From a virus, in IMG/VR virus record IMGVR_UViG_3300031823_000018, positions 1-38,113 of that record: 38,113 bases of DNA; one strand, given 5' to 3'. A program made the translations under genes and the position numbers. This document shows, piece by piece, positions 30,116 to 37,646 of the stretch (positions are counted from its first letter, which is position 1; the number at the start of each line of letters is the position of its first letter). Below the pieces are notes generated by a model. The model worked only from the letters and a program-made list of their open reading frames with translations, made no database searches and had not been told where the DNA came from.

Positions 30116-30390
30116 TGGCTGGCCGCCGCGTGCAAAATGCCATCAGCCATTTCCGCCACCGACAAGCCCTCGCGAAATTCGTCGTGCACATCACCCACCA
30201 GCCGCGCCGTTTCATCGAGCGGCATGGCCACGCCACGGGCGACAATACCAACCACCTCGGTCAGATATTGGTCATAAGTCATGAACCCCTCCACGACAGG
30301 ATCGGCCGCTGCCGGGCCGGCGCCGATCGCCTCGTCCCCGCCCCAATGGGCCATGCGCAAGCACCAGTCTTTCAGAAACGTGGTTTTCAT
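30109..30390 (-). CDS. Hypothetical protein downstream of TerL (93 aa)
   Basis: ATG at 30390 overlaps the TerL stop (ATGA) with GGAG upstream. Encodes MKTTFLKDWCLRMAHWGGDE and the helical segment RLVGDVHDEFREGLSVAEMA. Soluble, acidic. Coupling to TerL suggests a packaging or head-joining accessory role, inferred from position only. Confidence 0.65.
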   Translation of the reverse strand: MKTTFLKDWCLRMAHWGGDEAIGAGPAAADPVVEGFMTYDQYLTEVVGIVARGVAMPLDETARLVGDVHDEFREGLSVAEMADGILHAAASQW

Positions 30391-31952
30391 AACTCGATCG
30401 TCTCCTCGACCTGGACGCACCCAGCCTGAATCAGGCCGGCCAAGTGCCTCGGGTGTGCTTCTATAGACGCATCACCATCGGAGACGTAGCGCTTTCCCTG
30501 GCCGTCGGGGCCAGTTACATAATAAGCCATGAATGGATCGGGCGCCTTGAGCTTGATTAAAGCTTGGTCCAGCGCGGTTTGCAACCGGATGCCGGGGGCG
30601 GTCGCGGCGATCTCCTCATCACGCTTCACAATCCGTTCGTGCCGCGATTTATAATAATCAACCCAGCCCGAGGCATTCTCGCCCAGCATCAACTCGGTCA
30701 ACGCCCACACCAACGCATCGCAGCGATTCGGCGAACCCAATCCCGTAAACCCACTATCCGAAAAGCTCACTTGCTCGTCCTCAAGGGCATCGAAACGACC
30801 GACATGATGCACCTTGCCCTGCGCATACAGCGCCGACACCGGCTCGGCCCGCTGCACCTTGCCACGGCTGGCCGTCACCAGCGTCACCGGCACGCTGCCA
30901 TCAACGGTGCGAATAACATATTCGACCATGGCGCCGCCGAAATTGACCTCGGCCACGATGCGGTCGGCCTTGTGCGCATGATAGGCGGCTACCGCAGCGC
31001 GCCCCCACTCATTGGGACCAGCCAGCAGTGTGTCATCGGCCAGCACATAGGCATGGCCATCGGCGCCGCGACCCACCACCACAATGCCGATCGGATCATG
31101 TCCCAGATCGAGGGAGTTGGCGGCGCCGGACGGGTCAACCCCGACCACCACCCGCTGCAACGGCGGCAATTCGGCGCGGGTGATGCGGCAAGCCTCCAGC
31201 CCGGTGAAGGTCCACAGAGCGCTGGCGACCTCGTCGACATAGACACCATCGCGGAAGCGTGCACGGATCCGCGCCGGCATGGCATCCAGCGAGGCCAGAT
31301 AATCAGGATCGAGATGCTCGGCGTGGTCGCGCGGATTGAGGTAAAAGCGCTTGTAGTTGTGCGGATCATCCAGCTTGTGTTTGGTGAGCGGGTTGCGGTG
31401 CTCGCCGAACAGCATATTGGTCCAGTGGCCGAGCCCGAGCGGGTTCAAATCGTAATAGGCGCGCTGACGCATGCCCGCGACCTTGGCAGCCAAACGGCTC
31501 AGCGCAATTAATACCGAATTATACGGTATCTCGCTGCATTCATTGAAGAAAATACTCAAATATTCCTTGCCGAGGATCTTATCGACTCGACTCTTTTCAT
31601 CCAAACCACCCAACCAGATCTGCGATCCGGTATCCAACAACTCAAGATAATGATCGGACAGGTGCATGCGATGCCGCAATCCTTGCGGCCAGAAGTGATT
31701 GATCACGAAAGGGATGGTTTGCAGCCCGACGCTGGGCCAAACGCTGTTTTGACGAAACCGCAAGATGGCTTGCGTGCAGGGGACGACCAAACCGCGGATG
31801 ATCATGGCGCGGACGATCAGGGCAGTCTTGCCCGAGCGGGCGCCGCCGACCAGGCACAGATGGCGGGCAGGTGAGCCCAGCAACTCATCGTTGGCTTGCG
31901 CCTGCTTGAGTGTCAGCAGATGGAGGCCGCAATCGCCCTGTTCGGCTAGCAT
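30387..31952 (-). CDS. terL: Terminase large subunit (521 aa)
   Basis: DNA-packaging motor. ATPase signatures: Walker A GGARSGKT at residues 36-43; Walker B LSIFFNECSE at about 135-145. Nuclease domain of RNase H type: VVVGVDPSG at about 268 (first Asp), DRIVAEVNFGG at about 330 and NRCDALVWALTEL near 410 (distal acidic site). Length is typical. The start at 31952 is nine bases after the preceding stop; its ribosome site is weak, so translation may be coupled. A longer upstream frame would overlap the 75-aa gene. Normally adjacent to TerS; here separated by an IS and a non-coding region. Confidence 0.95.
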   Translation of the reverse strand: MLAEQGDCGLHLLTLKQAQANDELLGSPARHLCLVGGARSGKTALIVRAMIIRGLVVPCTQAILRFRQNSVWPSVGLQTIPFVINHFWPQGLRHRMHLSDHYLELLDTGSQIWLGGLDEKSRVDKILGKEYLSIFFNECSEIPYNSVLIALSRLAAKVAGMRQRAYYDLNPLGLGHWTNMLFGEHRNPLTKHKLDDPHNYKRFYLNPRDHAEHLDPDYLASLDAMPARIRARFRDGVYVDEVASALWTFTGLEACRITRAELPPLQRVVVGVDPSGAANSLDLGHDPIGIVVVGRGADGHAYVLADDTLLAGPNEWGRAAVAAYHAHKADRIVAEVNFGGAMVEYVIRTVDGSVPVTLVTASRGKVQRAEPVSALYAQGKVHHVGRFDALEDEQVSFSDSGFTGLGSPNRCDALVWALTELMLGENASGWVDYYKSRHERIVKRDEEIAATAPGIRLQTALDQALIKLKAPDPFMAYYVTGPDGQGKRYVSDGDASIEAHPRHLAGLIQAGCVQVEETIEL

Positions 31953-31960
31953 GATCGGAC

Positions 31961-32188
31961 TCAGGAGGTGATGGTGGGGGACACGGAGGCGCGGACCAGG
32001 CGATTGGCCTGCTGCTGCGCCAATTGACTGAACGATTTCAGCAGCGCCCCCCAGGCGTCGGGGCTCGGGGCGCAGATCACCAGGTCGCCGACGAACTGGC
32101 CGGTCGACGTGGTGCATACCAACCGCCAGGTGTTGGGGCTGATCTGGAAGGGAATGGCATTGATGGAGACTTCACCGAGGAGGGCCAT
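31961..32188 (-). CDS. Hypothetical protein upstream of TerL (75 aa)
   Basis: Begins MALLGEVSINAIPFQISPNT and continues WRLVCTTSTGQFVGDLVICA, a beta-rich opening, then a helical half (WGALLKSFSQLAQQQANRLV). Its stop is eight bases before TerL. A CTATACG motif lies 33 bases upstream. Unknown family; it may be a small packaging-related protein. Confidence 0.6.
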   Translation of the reverse strand: MALLGEVSINAIPFQISPNTWRLVCTTSTGQFVGDLVICAPSPDAWGALLKSFSQLAQQQANRLVRASVSPTITS

Positions 32189-32221
32189 TGCGGGACTTTC
32201 GTAGGGTCGAAATCGGGCGAA

Positions 32222-32228
32222 CGTATAG
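32222..32228 (-). promoter_or_regulatory. CTATACG motif 5' of the TerL operon
   Basis: Minus strand reads CTCTATACG 33 bases before the start of the 75-aa gene. See the identical heptamer at 1753, 2335 and 7366, each 5' of leftward structural genes. Confidence 0.35.
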
Positions 32229-32855
32229 AGGGGAGAGAGACCACAATCTGGGGTTCGCCTCGTAGCCCAGGTCAGCCGTCCCCGCGCAGCGGGAGCCGAG
32301 AGTCCCTGTGGTTAGCCCACCCCCGCCCCCCTGCTGCCCGCCGGGTGCCTGTTCATGGCCACCGGGATGGAAGGCGGGGGTGCCTAAGAAGCCGCCTTGA
32401 CGGGCCCCTGTGGGGCTGCGGGGCGGTGGGGGGGTCGGCGAGCCAACTCCTGCCCCCTGGCCCGGCCGGGTGTCTGTCGTCGCTCGGCGGGTGAGCCAAG
32501 TGAAGCCGGAACGCTGACGAGCAACTTCACCCCACCAGCAGAATATATTCGCAGATTGATCACAGATCATTTTCTGGGGGCGGGTTGTAGCGGCCGGTCT
32601 GAGGGGAATGCGTTTGAATGCACCAGGGTGTGGGGGCACCCCCCTGGGTGGTGAAAGCAATCACCACGGCGCACACGACAGCACGACGCCGATTGTCCGA
32701 ATTGACAGGCTGGCACGTCGCTCCTTCTGGGGATCAAGCCTGCTGGAAGCGGCTGCTTGACCTTCGGAAGGGGCACTGTACCTCCCGAACCGATTGACCC
32801 CCTAGATAATGTCATATACCATATAATTAATAACAAGATCTAGATGCCTTAGAGG

Positions 32856-32877
32856 AGCGCCTAAAAGGCGCTTGCTT
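32856..32877 (+). terminator. Rightward hairpin with short T-rich tail
   Basis: Perfect 7-bp stem AGCGCCT-AAA-AGGCGCT followed by TGCTT. A weak intrinsic terminator for rightward transcription. Leftward the stem is followed by CCTCTAAGG, with no T-run. Confidence 0.4.
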
Positions 32878-32926
32878 AGCATGGCAAATCAATCGGTTAA
32901 CTTATAACTCACTGCCTTTAAGGAGG

Positions 32927-32950
32927 GCGGGCTCTGCCCGCTTTGTTTCT
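32927..32950 (+). terminator. Rightward intrinsic terminator candidate
   Basis: Stem GCGGGC-TCT-GCCCGC directly followed by TTTGTTTCT. It lies just before element copy D and would shield copy D or the IS from rightward read-through. Confidence 0.5.
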
Positions 32951-32976
32951 TGATCGGGCACCCTTGCACCTGAGTC

Positions 32977-33116
32977 ACTTTAATGTGAATAGGGCTGGCA
33001 AGCTGGCTTCCATTATATACAAACCGCTAGCCTTAAGGCTAGCGGGAAGGCTATTAGCTTCGTGAAAGCCATTAAAGCGCTGCTTCCCCGCCATTTTAGG
33101 GGTCAGACTTCTTTCC
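32977..33116. repeat. Structured intergenic element, copy D
   Basis: Homologous to copy C along its whole length: direct repeat GCTGGC-AA-GCTGGC (GCCGAC twice in copy C), TATATAC, then a perfect 22-base palindrome 33024-33045 (CCGCTAGCC-TTAA-GGCTAGCGG). The main stem is 33042-33051 with 33082-33091 (GCGGGAAGGC with GCTTCCCCGC, same A.C mismatch as copy A, one G.U). It closes a 30-nt loop with GTGAAAGCCA, and CTTCTTTCC ends the element. On the minus strand a perfect TATAAT replaces TATACT of copies A and C. The IS1595 element begins 70 bases to the right. Confidence 0.8.
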
Positions 33117-33285
33117 TTTGACTCCGGTCCTAAAACCGGGTTTTACATCAGTTTTTGTATCGACATCAATGGCGTGCTCTGCCCAAAGCGGACATGTACA
33201 CTTTAGGGCTTGACATCATCTAATAGACCCATTAAGTTACTCCCATGAGCGCGGCAATGGGCCGGCTCCTAATGGGAGACGAAAG

Positions 33286-33555
33286 ATGAACCGGAACTAC
33301 ACTCACCCGACTATCGACCAGCAATGGGCGCTGAGCCGTGAGACGCACGAAGCGGTCGCGACGGCGATCCATGCTATTGCCGACAGCCGCCGTAGCGCCC
33401 AAACGATCTGGGAAGCGCCGACACAGGCGGAGTTGGACCAGGTAACGATGGCCGTTGAGGAATACATCCGCCACGGTGATTTTTCTGCTGAGCCTGACGG
33501 GCGCTACCAATGGGGTTTCGAGACCATCCGCCTCGACCAGCCGGCTGAAGGCTAA
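33286..33555 (+). CDS. IS-associated passenger protein (89 aa)
   Basis: Encodes MNRNYTHPTIDQQWALSRET and EATP-like acidic segments, ending ETIRLDQPAEG. A good ribosome site (GGGAG) precedes the ATG. It lies within the IS inverted repeats, upstream of and in line with the transposase. Passenger frames of this kind occur in some IS1595-group elements; no function is known to me. Confidence 0.65.
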   Translation: MNRNYTHPTIDQQWALSRETHEAVATAIHAIADSRRSAQTIWEAPTQAELDQVTMAVEEYIRHGDFSAEPDGRYQWGFETIRLDQPAEG

Positions 33556-33558
33556 GCC

Positions 33559-34208
33559 ATGACCGGCATCGTCGAAATCTATCGGCGCTACCCGACCAAA
33601 GAGGACTGCATCGCGCATCTCGAAAAGGTGCGCTGGAATGACAAGCCGCTCTGCCCCTACTGCGGGGCAGAGCGCGTCTCGCGCCATCGTGAGGCGCTGC
33701 GGGATGACCGATGGCAATGTCAGCGGTGCGAGCGCTCTTTCTCGGTCACGGTCGGGACCATCTTCCATCAAACGCACGTCGATTTGCAGCGCTGGTTTCT
33801 GCTGATCTCGCTCATGCTGTCGGCCAAGAAAGGGTTGTCTGCGATGCAGGCCGCGCGTGACCTGGAGATGCGTCGCCCGACCGTGTGGAGTATGATGCAT
33901 CGCATCCGCAAGGCGCTCGCTGATGACGGCAAGCTCCTGGCCGGCATCGTTGCGATGGACGAAACCTATGTCGCAGGCAAACCTCGCAAGCGCAACCGGC
34001 GCAGCGACGATCCGCTCTACGGCTCGACGCACACCAACACGATCGACGGGACTTTTGGGCGCTGGTGAAGCGCGCGATCTACGGCCAGTTCCACCATGTC
34101 AGCCGGAAGTACCTGCCGCTGTACCTGGACGAGATCACTTGGCGCTTCAATCAGCGCAGCAACCCCGGCGCCTTCGACCATGCGCTGCATGTTGCGGTCA
34201 AGCCCTAA
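33559..34208 (+). pseudogene. IS1595-family transposase, internal deletion and frameshift
   Basis: N-terminal zinc-ribbon (CPYCGAERVSRHREALRDDR ... QCQRCERSFSV) and the helix-turn-helix-like MLSAKKGLSAMQAARDLEMR are intact, as is the first catalytic Asp in IVAMDETYVAGKPRKRN. After DDPLYGS the next segment of the family (about 80-90 residues including the second catalytic Asp) is missing. The sequence resumes at THTNTID. A one-base loss in TTTT then shifts the frame: the C-terminus WALVKRAIYGQFHHVSRKYL to the TAA at 34206-34208 is readable only in another frame. Inactive. Confidence 0.85.
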
Positions 34209-34493
34209 AGCGCACATGTCCGCTTCATACAGCGTGGCGGTGCCGACGATGCGCGGGGCCGCGATGGTTGGAGGCATTGCTGATCCTGACTGAGTCCTGA
34301 TCTCTTATACGAAAAGGACTCGCCCCGGAAAAGGATCGACCCAGGACATCAAGGGCACTTGCTGTCCCGGGCCGACAAGGTGAGGGAGGAACCAATGACA
34401 CCACGGGTGCCCTGCTGACAGGGGCTTCAACCCAACCTGTGCCACTCGTCATTGTGTATTAAACGATGCGGAACACCAAAATCAAGAGGGAAG

Positions 34494-35066
34494 TTATAAC
34501 CTTGTGTCGCTTCCTGTCACCCGGATCACCCGATTATTGGTGGTGGGGGCATCAAGAGGAGTGATTGATTCACGCCAGCCGGCGCGCATTTTCAGCCAGG
34601 AAAAGGTCGCCGCCGGGAATTCTCCTGAGCAAGCCAGGGCATGTGCGGTCTCCGCCACCTGGCATACCGCCTCAAGATGGCCGACATCCAGCTCGGTGCG
34701 GTAATAATGCACCAAAGTGTTGTGATTGGTACCCAGCAGCTTGGCGATGTCAGTCTCCGAAAGACCAAAGCCGGCCAATGCGCGCACGCATCGCCGCAAG
34801 GCGCGGGTCGGGGCCTCGCCGCGGGGATCGATCTCACCCTGCTCGACGCCGTCCAGTAATGCCCGCATCTGCTTGGTAATCGGGTGGCGGGCTAGGGGTT
34901 CGATCGGCGTTCCTTCCAAGGCGACCACCGCTTGGCTGTCAGAAATAGGCAAAACTTGCTTGCGCAGGCGCCTGCGCGCACGGAGTTTGTCCGGGAACGG
35001 CAACACCGAGCCAGGCGGCGAGACGTGCAAGACATGACGGTCGGGAGGATCGGGAGGATCAGCCAT
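34494..35066 (-). CDS. Terminase small subunit-like protein (190 aa)
   Basis: Central helix-turn-helix GLSETDIAKLLGTNHNTLVH and the segment following it (YRTELDVGHLEAVCQVAETA; ATFSWLKMRAGWRES) match the pattern of phage small terminases that bind pac DNA. The N-terminal third is basic and probably disordered. The ATG at 35066 overlaps the NusG-like gene by eight bases; a longer upstream reading lies inside that gene and is unlikely. It recognises viral DNA and hands it to TerL, which lies 2.5 kb downstream beyond the IS and the hairpin-rich region. Confidence 0.75.
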   Translation of the reverse strand: MADPPDPPDRHVLHVSPPGSVLPFPDKLRARRRLRKQVLPISDSQAVVALEGTPIEPLARHPITKQMRALLDGVEQGEIDPRGEAPTRALRRCVRALAGFGLSETDIAKLLGTNHNTLVHYYRTELDVGHLEAVCQVAETAHALACSGEFPAATFSWLKMRAGWRESITPLDAPTTNNRVIRVTGSDTRL

Positions 35067-35601
35067 GAGGAATTTCGACCGCGCGGGGCCGCGGCACCAA
35101 CTGTTGCGGGGGAAGGGTGACCAGGCGTTGTCCACCCAACACGTCGAGCAGGATGGTCACGCGCTCTTTGGCACTGTGGACACACAAGCCGCTGGCGCCG
35201 TGAAACAAGCCGCCGGTGATCTGGGTGGTATCACCCGGCTCGAAGCGGCGCGGGCGATTGTCGAACTGCTCGTAAGGGCCGGCCTCGGCGCGAAGCTGCT
35301 CGACGTAGCCTCGTGGCAGCGGTAGCGGGGTCTCGGCATCACAACCCATCAGCCGGGAGACGCCAACGGTAGTATGAATGCGGCGCCAGGCTAAATCCAA
35401 AATGTCGAATGATATAAACAGGTAGCGTGGGAACAAGGCGTTGATGAGGGTCTTTTGGGTGCGCCGCGACTGTTCCAACACGACCGGATAGAAAACAATA
35501 AATTTTTCGTGCAGCAGGGCTTTCTTCGCCAGGGTCTCCTGGTGATAATTGCTTTGGACACAGTACCAGGTCTGGGGATCATTCAGTAAAACATCAGACA
35601 T
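35059..35601 (-). CDS. NusG/RfaH-like transcription elongation factor (180 aa)
   Basis: N-terminal NGN domain: TWYCVQSNYHQETLAKKALL, FYPVVLEQSRR, LINALFPRYLFISFD, HTTVGVSRLMGCD. The C-terminal KOW domain: RRFEPGDTTQITGGLFHGAS then LLDVLGGQRLVTLPPQQLVP. This is the pattern of specialised NusG paralogues (RfaH, LoaP, ActX), which bind RNA polymerase and a nucleic-acid element and suppress termination in long operons. As the first gene of the leftward late region, coupled to TerS, it is well placed to drive late read-through. The intergenic structured elements are candidate recruitment sites. Confidence 0.85.
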   Translation of the reverse strand: MSDVLLNDPQTWYCVQSNYHQETLAKKALLHEKFIVFYPVVLEQSRRTQKTLINALFPRYLFISFDILDLAWRRIHTTVGVSRLMGCDAETPLPLPRGYVEQLRAEAGPYEQFDNRPRRFEPGDTTQITGGLFHGASGLCVHSAKERVTILLDVLGGQRLVTLPPQQLVPRPRAVEIPHG

Positions 35602-35694
35602 TGCCCCGCCATCCGCGTATCGTGCGCCGCGGAACGCGGCACCCTCTTAGCGAATTGTGCCGGGAGAAACAAGCGCGATCGTGCTCGGAAGCCT

Positions 35695-35721
35695 TTGACG
35701 ACATTAATTCAATTTTATGCG
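35695..35721 (+). promoter_or_regulatory. Weak rightward promoter candidate
   Basis: TTGACG at 35695-35700 and TATGCG at 35716-35721, with a short 15-base spacer, in the 194-base divergent gap between the NusG-like gene and the rightward genes. AT-rich between the boxes. It is the only recognisable sigma70-like pair in the gap. Confidence 0.3.
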
Positions 35722-35795
35722 ATGCCCTTGTCACACGGGGAAAAGCGCCTTATCTGGGGTGGAATAGGTCGTGAAACAGGTTGGTTGTCAAGCCG

Positions 35796-36338
35796 ATGCC
35801 CGCCGTCAAAGCCGCGTTAGAGTCGTTCGATCTCCTCTCTGCCTTCGACAAATTGGTCGAAGGGGCGTCGCGCGACGAATTGCGGGCGATCCAGGAGCGA
35901 ATCGCTTATCTGCTCGCGGTCGAGCGTGCGAGTTTCGATGACTTCGAGGGCGCCCTGTGGCTGGCGCTGGCGCGCGCGGTGCCCGGCCGCCGAGCCGCGA
36001 CGTTGGCCGGACTGGAGCAATTCGTCTATAGTCTTCATGCCGAGCCTGACATGAATGAAGGATATGGAATCATCCCCTACCGCGCCGCCTGCCAAACCGT
36101 GCTGCACTTCCTCAAGGCCCATACCAATGGGCCACTGCGCCCAGCCGTGCGCAATCGCCTGTTGGACGCGGCACTCCAATGCGTCAAAATCACCCTGTGC
36201 GAGCGCAATATGCCGGTCACCCGTAAGACTGTCCTGAAAGAAGCGGCGACGAAGCTCGAATGGAACATCGACCAACAGTTCCCCGGCTATGCCGCAGCGG
36301 GGCTGCTGACTCACCTGGCCAGGGTGGAGGTTGCTTGA
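35796..36338 (+). CDS. Hypothetical protein, first rightward gene (180 aa)
   Basis: Helical protein beginning MPAVKAALESFDLLSAFDKL, with ASRDELRAIQERIAYLLAVE and the C-terminal KTVLKEAATKLEWNIDQQFP. Soluble. No family recognised. The TTG at 35781 is an alternative start; neither has a strong ribosome site. It heads the operon with primase and a sigma-like factor, so it is likely an early or replication gene. Confidence 0.65.
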   Translation: MPAVKAALESFDLLSAFDKLVEGASRDELRAIQERIAYLLAVERASFDDFEGALWLALARAVPGRRAATLAGLEQFVYSLHAEPDMNEGYGIIPYRAACQTVLHFLKAHTNGPLRPAVRNRLLDAALQCVKITLCERNMPVTRKTVLKEAATKLEWNIDQQFPGYAAAGLLTHLARVEVA

Positions 36339-36339
36339 G

Positions 36340-36708
36340 ATGACCAAACTTGCCGAATTTCATGATCGCCGGGCAGGCCAGCCTGCCTATCACCACGCGC
36401 TTGCCTCCGAACCCTATCTTGCCGCCCTGGTCTCGGTGCGCCAGGCTGCGGAACAGGCGCAGCAGGCAGCGCTCACCGCCCAGCACTTCCCGATGTGGGT
36501 GGTGTTGGGCCCCACCACCAGCGATTACCCTGGCCGCTATTGCGCGCGCTTGTGGGTGTTGGAAAAGGAGGTGCGCCGGCGCGCGGCTTCTCGCGGCCTG
36601 GTGTTGGCCGATTCGCTGCCCGAGCTGCGGGCCTTGCTCCCCCCTAATCTGATCCGGCTCGACCGCGTCCCTGATGACGACCCCACCATCCTGGAAGTCT
36701 GGATTTAA
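36340..36708 (+). CDS. Hypothetical protein (122 aa)
   Basis: Starts MTKLAEFHDRRAGQPAYHHA one base after the preceding stop, with GGAGG nine bases upstream. Contains a helical stretch (SVRQAAEQAQQAALTAQHFP) and the beta-type segment MWVVLGPTTSDYPGRYCARL, ending DDDPTILEVWI. A conserved-looking small phage protein of unknown function beside the primase, possibly involved in replication. Confidence 0.65.
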   Translation: MTKLAEFHDRRAGQPAYHHALASEPYLAALVSVRQAAEQAQQAALTAQHFPMWVVLGPTTSDYPGRYCARLWVLEKEVRRRAASRGLVLADSLPELRALLPPNLIRLDRVPDDDPTILEVWI

Positions 36709-36710
36709 CC

Positions 36711-37628
36711 ATGGCCGTTGACTGGCGAGCTTTGTTCGCCGATCTCGGTATTTTTTGGGTCGATCACGGGCGCAATTGCGGTCGCGACCACATTAATATT
36801 CAATGCCCTTGGTGCGACCTGCTTGACCCCAGCCAGCATCTAACAATCCACGAATTCAAGGGGGTGTACTACTGCTACCGCGATCCTCGACACAAGGGCG
36901 GCGAGCCGCTGTATTTGATCCAAAAGCTGGTGCGCTCGCGCGCCAGGGCCGCGGCGCTGCTTAATGCCTATTACATCGAAACCGGCACCAGCACACCGGC
37001 GCCGATCGAGGCTACTCCTTACGACGACTTTTTGCCTGCGCAGCAATCGGCCGACGTTTTAGACTACCTCGCCGCGCGCGTGTTCGAGCGACCGGAGTGG
37101 GTGTGCCGGTTTTTCAATCTGCGCGTCAGCCTGAAAGGCACCTGGGCCGGCCGGGTGCTGCTGCCCTTGCGCGCCTGTCGGACGCCGCCCCCGGCCGGGG
37201 TGCAGGCGTGGACCGGACGAGCGCTGTCGCCCTGGCTGCAACCACGCTACCGCCAGAGCGAGGTGCCAGCGGGCAGCTCGTGGATCGGAGGCATCGCCAG
37301 CGGTGAAACCTTGGTGGTGGTGGAGGGCCCGTTCGATGCGTTGAAAATAAACGCCGCCTGCGCCCAGCATCTCGCTCAAATTTCCGCAATATCGTTGAAT
37401 GGGCTCAAACTCAGTCAGGGCGCCTCCCGCTTGGTCGCCGAATTACAACCTCGCCGAATCTTGATCGCGTTGGATGAGGGTGTTTCACTTGCGACCGTGG
37501 CTTCAGTTCGATATAATCTACAACACAGTTGCCCCCGCGCCGTCATCGGGCGGCAATCGGTCCCCGACCGACAAAAAGACCCGGCGGCAATGAGCGAGCA
37601 AGCAATCCGAACCTGGCTTGCCGTCTAA
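36711..37628 (+). CDS. DnaG-type primase-like protein (305 aa)
   Basis: N-terminal CHC2-like zinc-binding region: QCPWCDLLDPSQHLTIHEFK followed by YYCYRDPRHKGG. The TOPRIM domain has the catalytic Glu in ETLVVVEGPFDALKIN (about residues 198-213) and the acidic ALDEGV at about 250. The second acidic motif is DEG in place of the usual DxD, so activity may be altered. The protein lacks the long RNA-polymerase-binding and helicase portions of cellular DnaG, as in small phage primases. The start is three bases after the previous gene; GGAAG lies upstream. It presumably synthesises primers for phage replication. Confidence 0.8.
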   Translation: MAVDWRALFADLGIFWVDHGRNCGRDHINIQCPWCDLLDPSQHLTIHEFKGVYYCYRDPRHKGGEPLYLIQKLVRSRARAAALLNAYYIETGTSTPAPIEATPYDDFLPAQQSADVLDYLAARVFERPEWVCRFFNLRVSLKGTWAGRVLLPLRACRTPPPAGVQAWTGRALSPWLQPRYRQSEVPAGSSWIGGIASGETLVVVEGPFDALKINAACAQHLAQISAISLNGLKLSQGASRLVAELQPRRILIALDEGVSLATVASVRYNLQHSCPRAVIGRQSVPDRQKDPAAMSEQAIRTWLAV

Positions 37629-37646
37629 AATTGAGGGAGGAATGCC

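Larger units (their letters stand above)
32189..32976. other. Non-coding, hairpin-rich region next to TerL
   Basis: About 790 bases without a convincing gene. It holds a long inverted repeat CACCCCCGCC/GGCGGGGGTG (about 32318-32382) and a five-bp hairpin GCCCC-TGT-GGGGC near 32405. A G-rich tract on the plus strand (about 32411-32437) has quadruplex potential. A degenerate direct repeat (AGCC.AC.CC.GCCCCC ... CGGGTG.CTGT) lies at about 32314 and 32440, and a hairpin CCAGGG...CCCTGG at about 32620-32646. An AT-rich stretch at 32805-32835 (ATATACCATATAATTAATAA) precedes two terminator-like hairpins. Position between TerS and TerL, repeats and base-composition swings suggest a packaging (pac/cos) or replication origin site; this is inference. 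Confidence 0.5.
33186..34225 (+). mobile_element. Degenerate IS1595-family insertion sequence
   Basis: Bounded by 25-bp inverted repeats, 33186-33210 and 34201-34225, matching at 23 of 25 positions (inner part CTTTAGGGCT). It carries an 89-aa passenger frame and a decayed transposase gene. An 8-bp target duplication, usual for this family, is not visible at these ends. It sits between TerS and the TerL region. The transposase lacks part of its catalytic core, so the copy cannot move by itself. Confidence 0.85.

Noticed and set aside
34226-34277. Leftward frame MPPTIAAPRIVGTATLY running into the IS, with an in-frame continuation on the other side (33185 leftwards) that could be a small gene split by the IS
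   Set aside because: Too short, weak ribosome site and no target duplication to confirm the split; kept only as a possibility.
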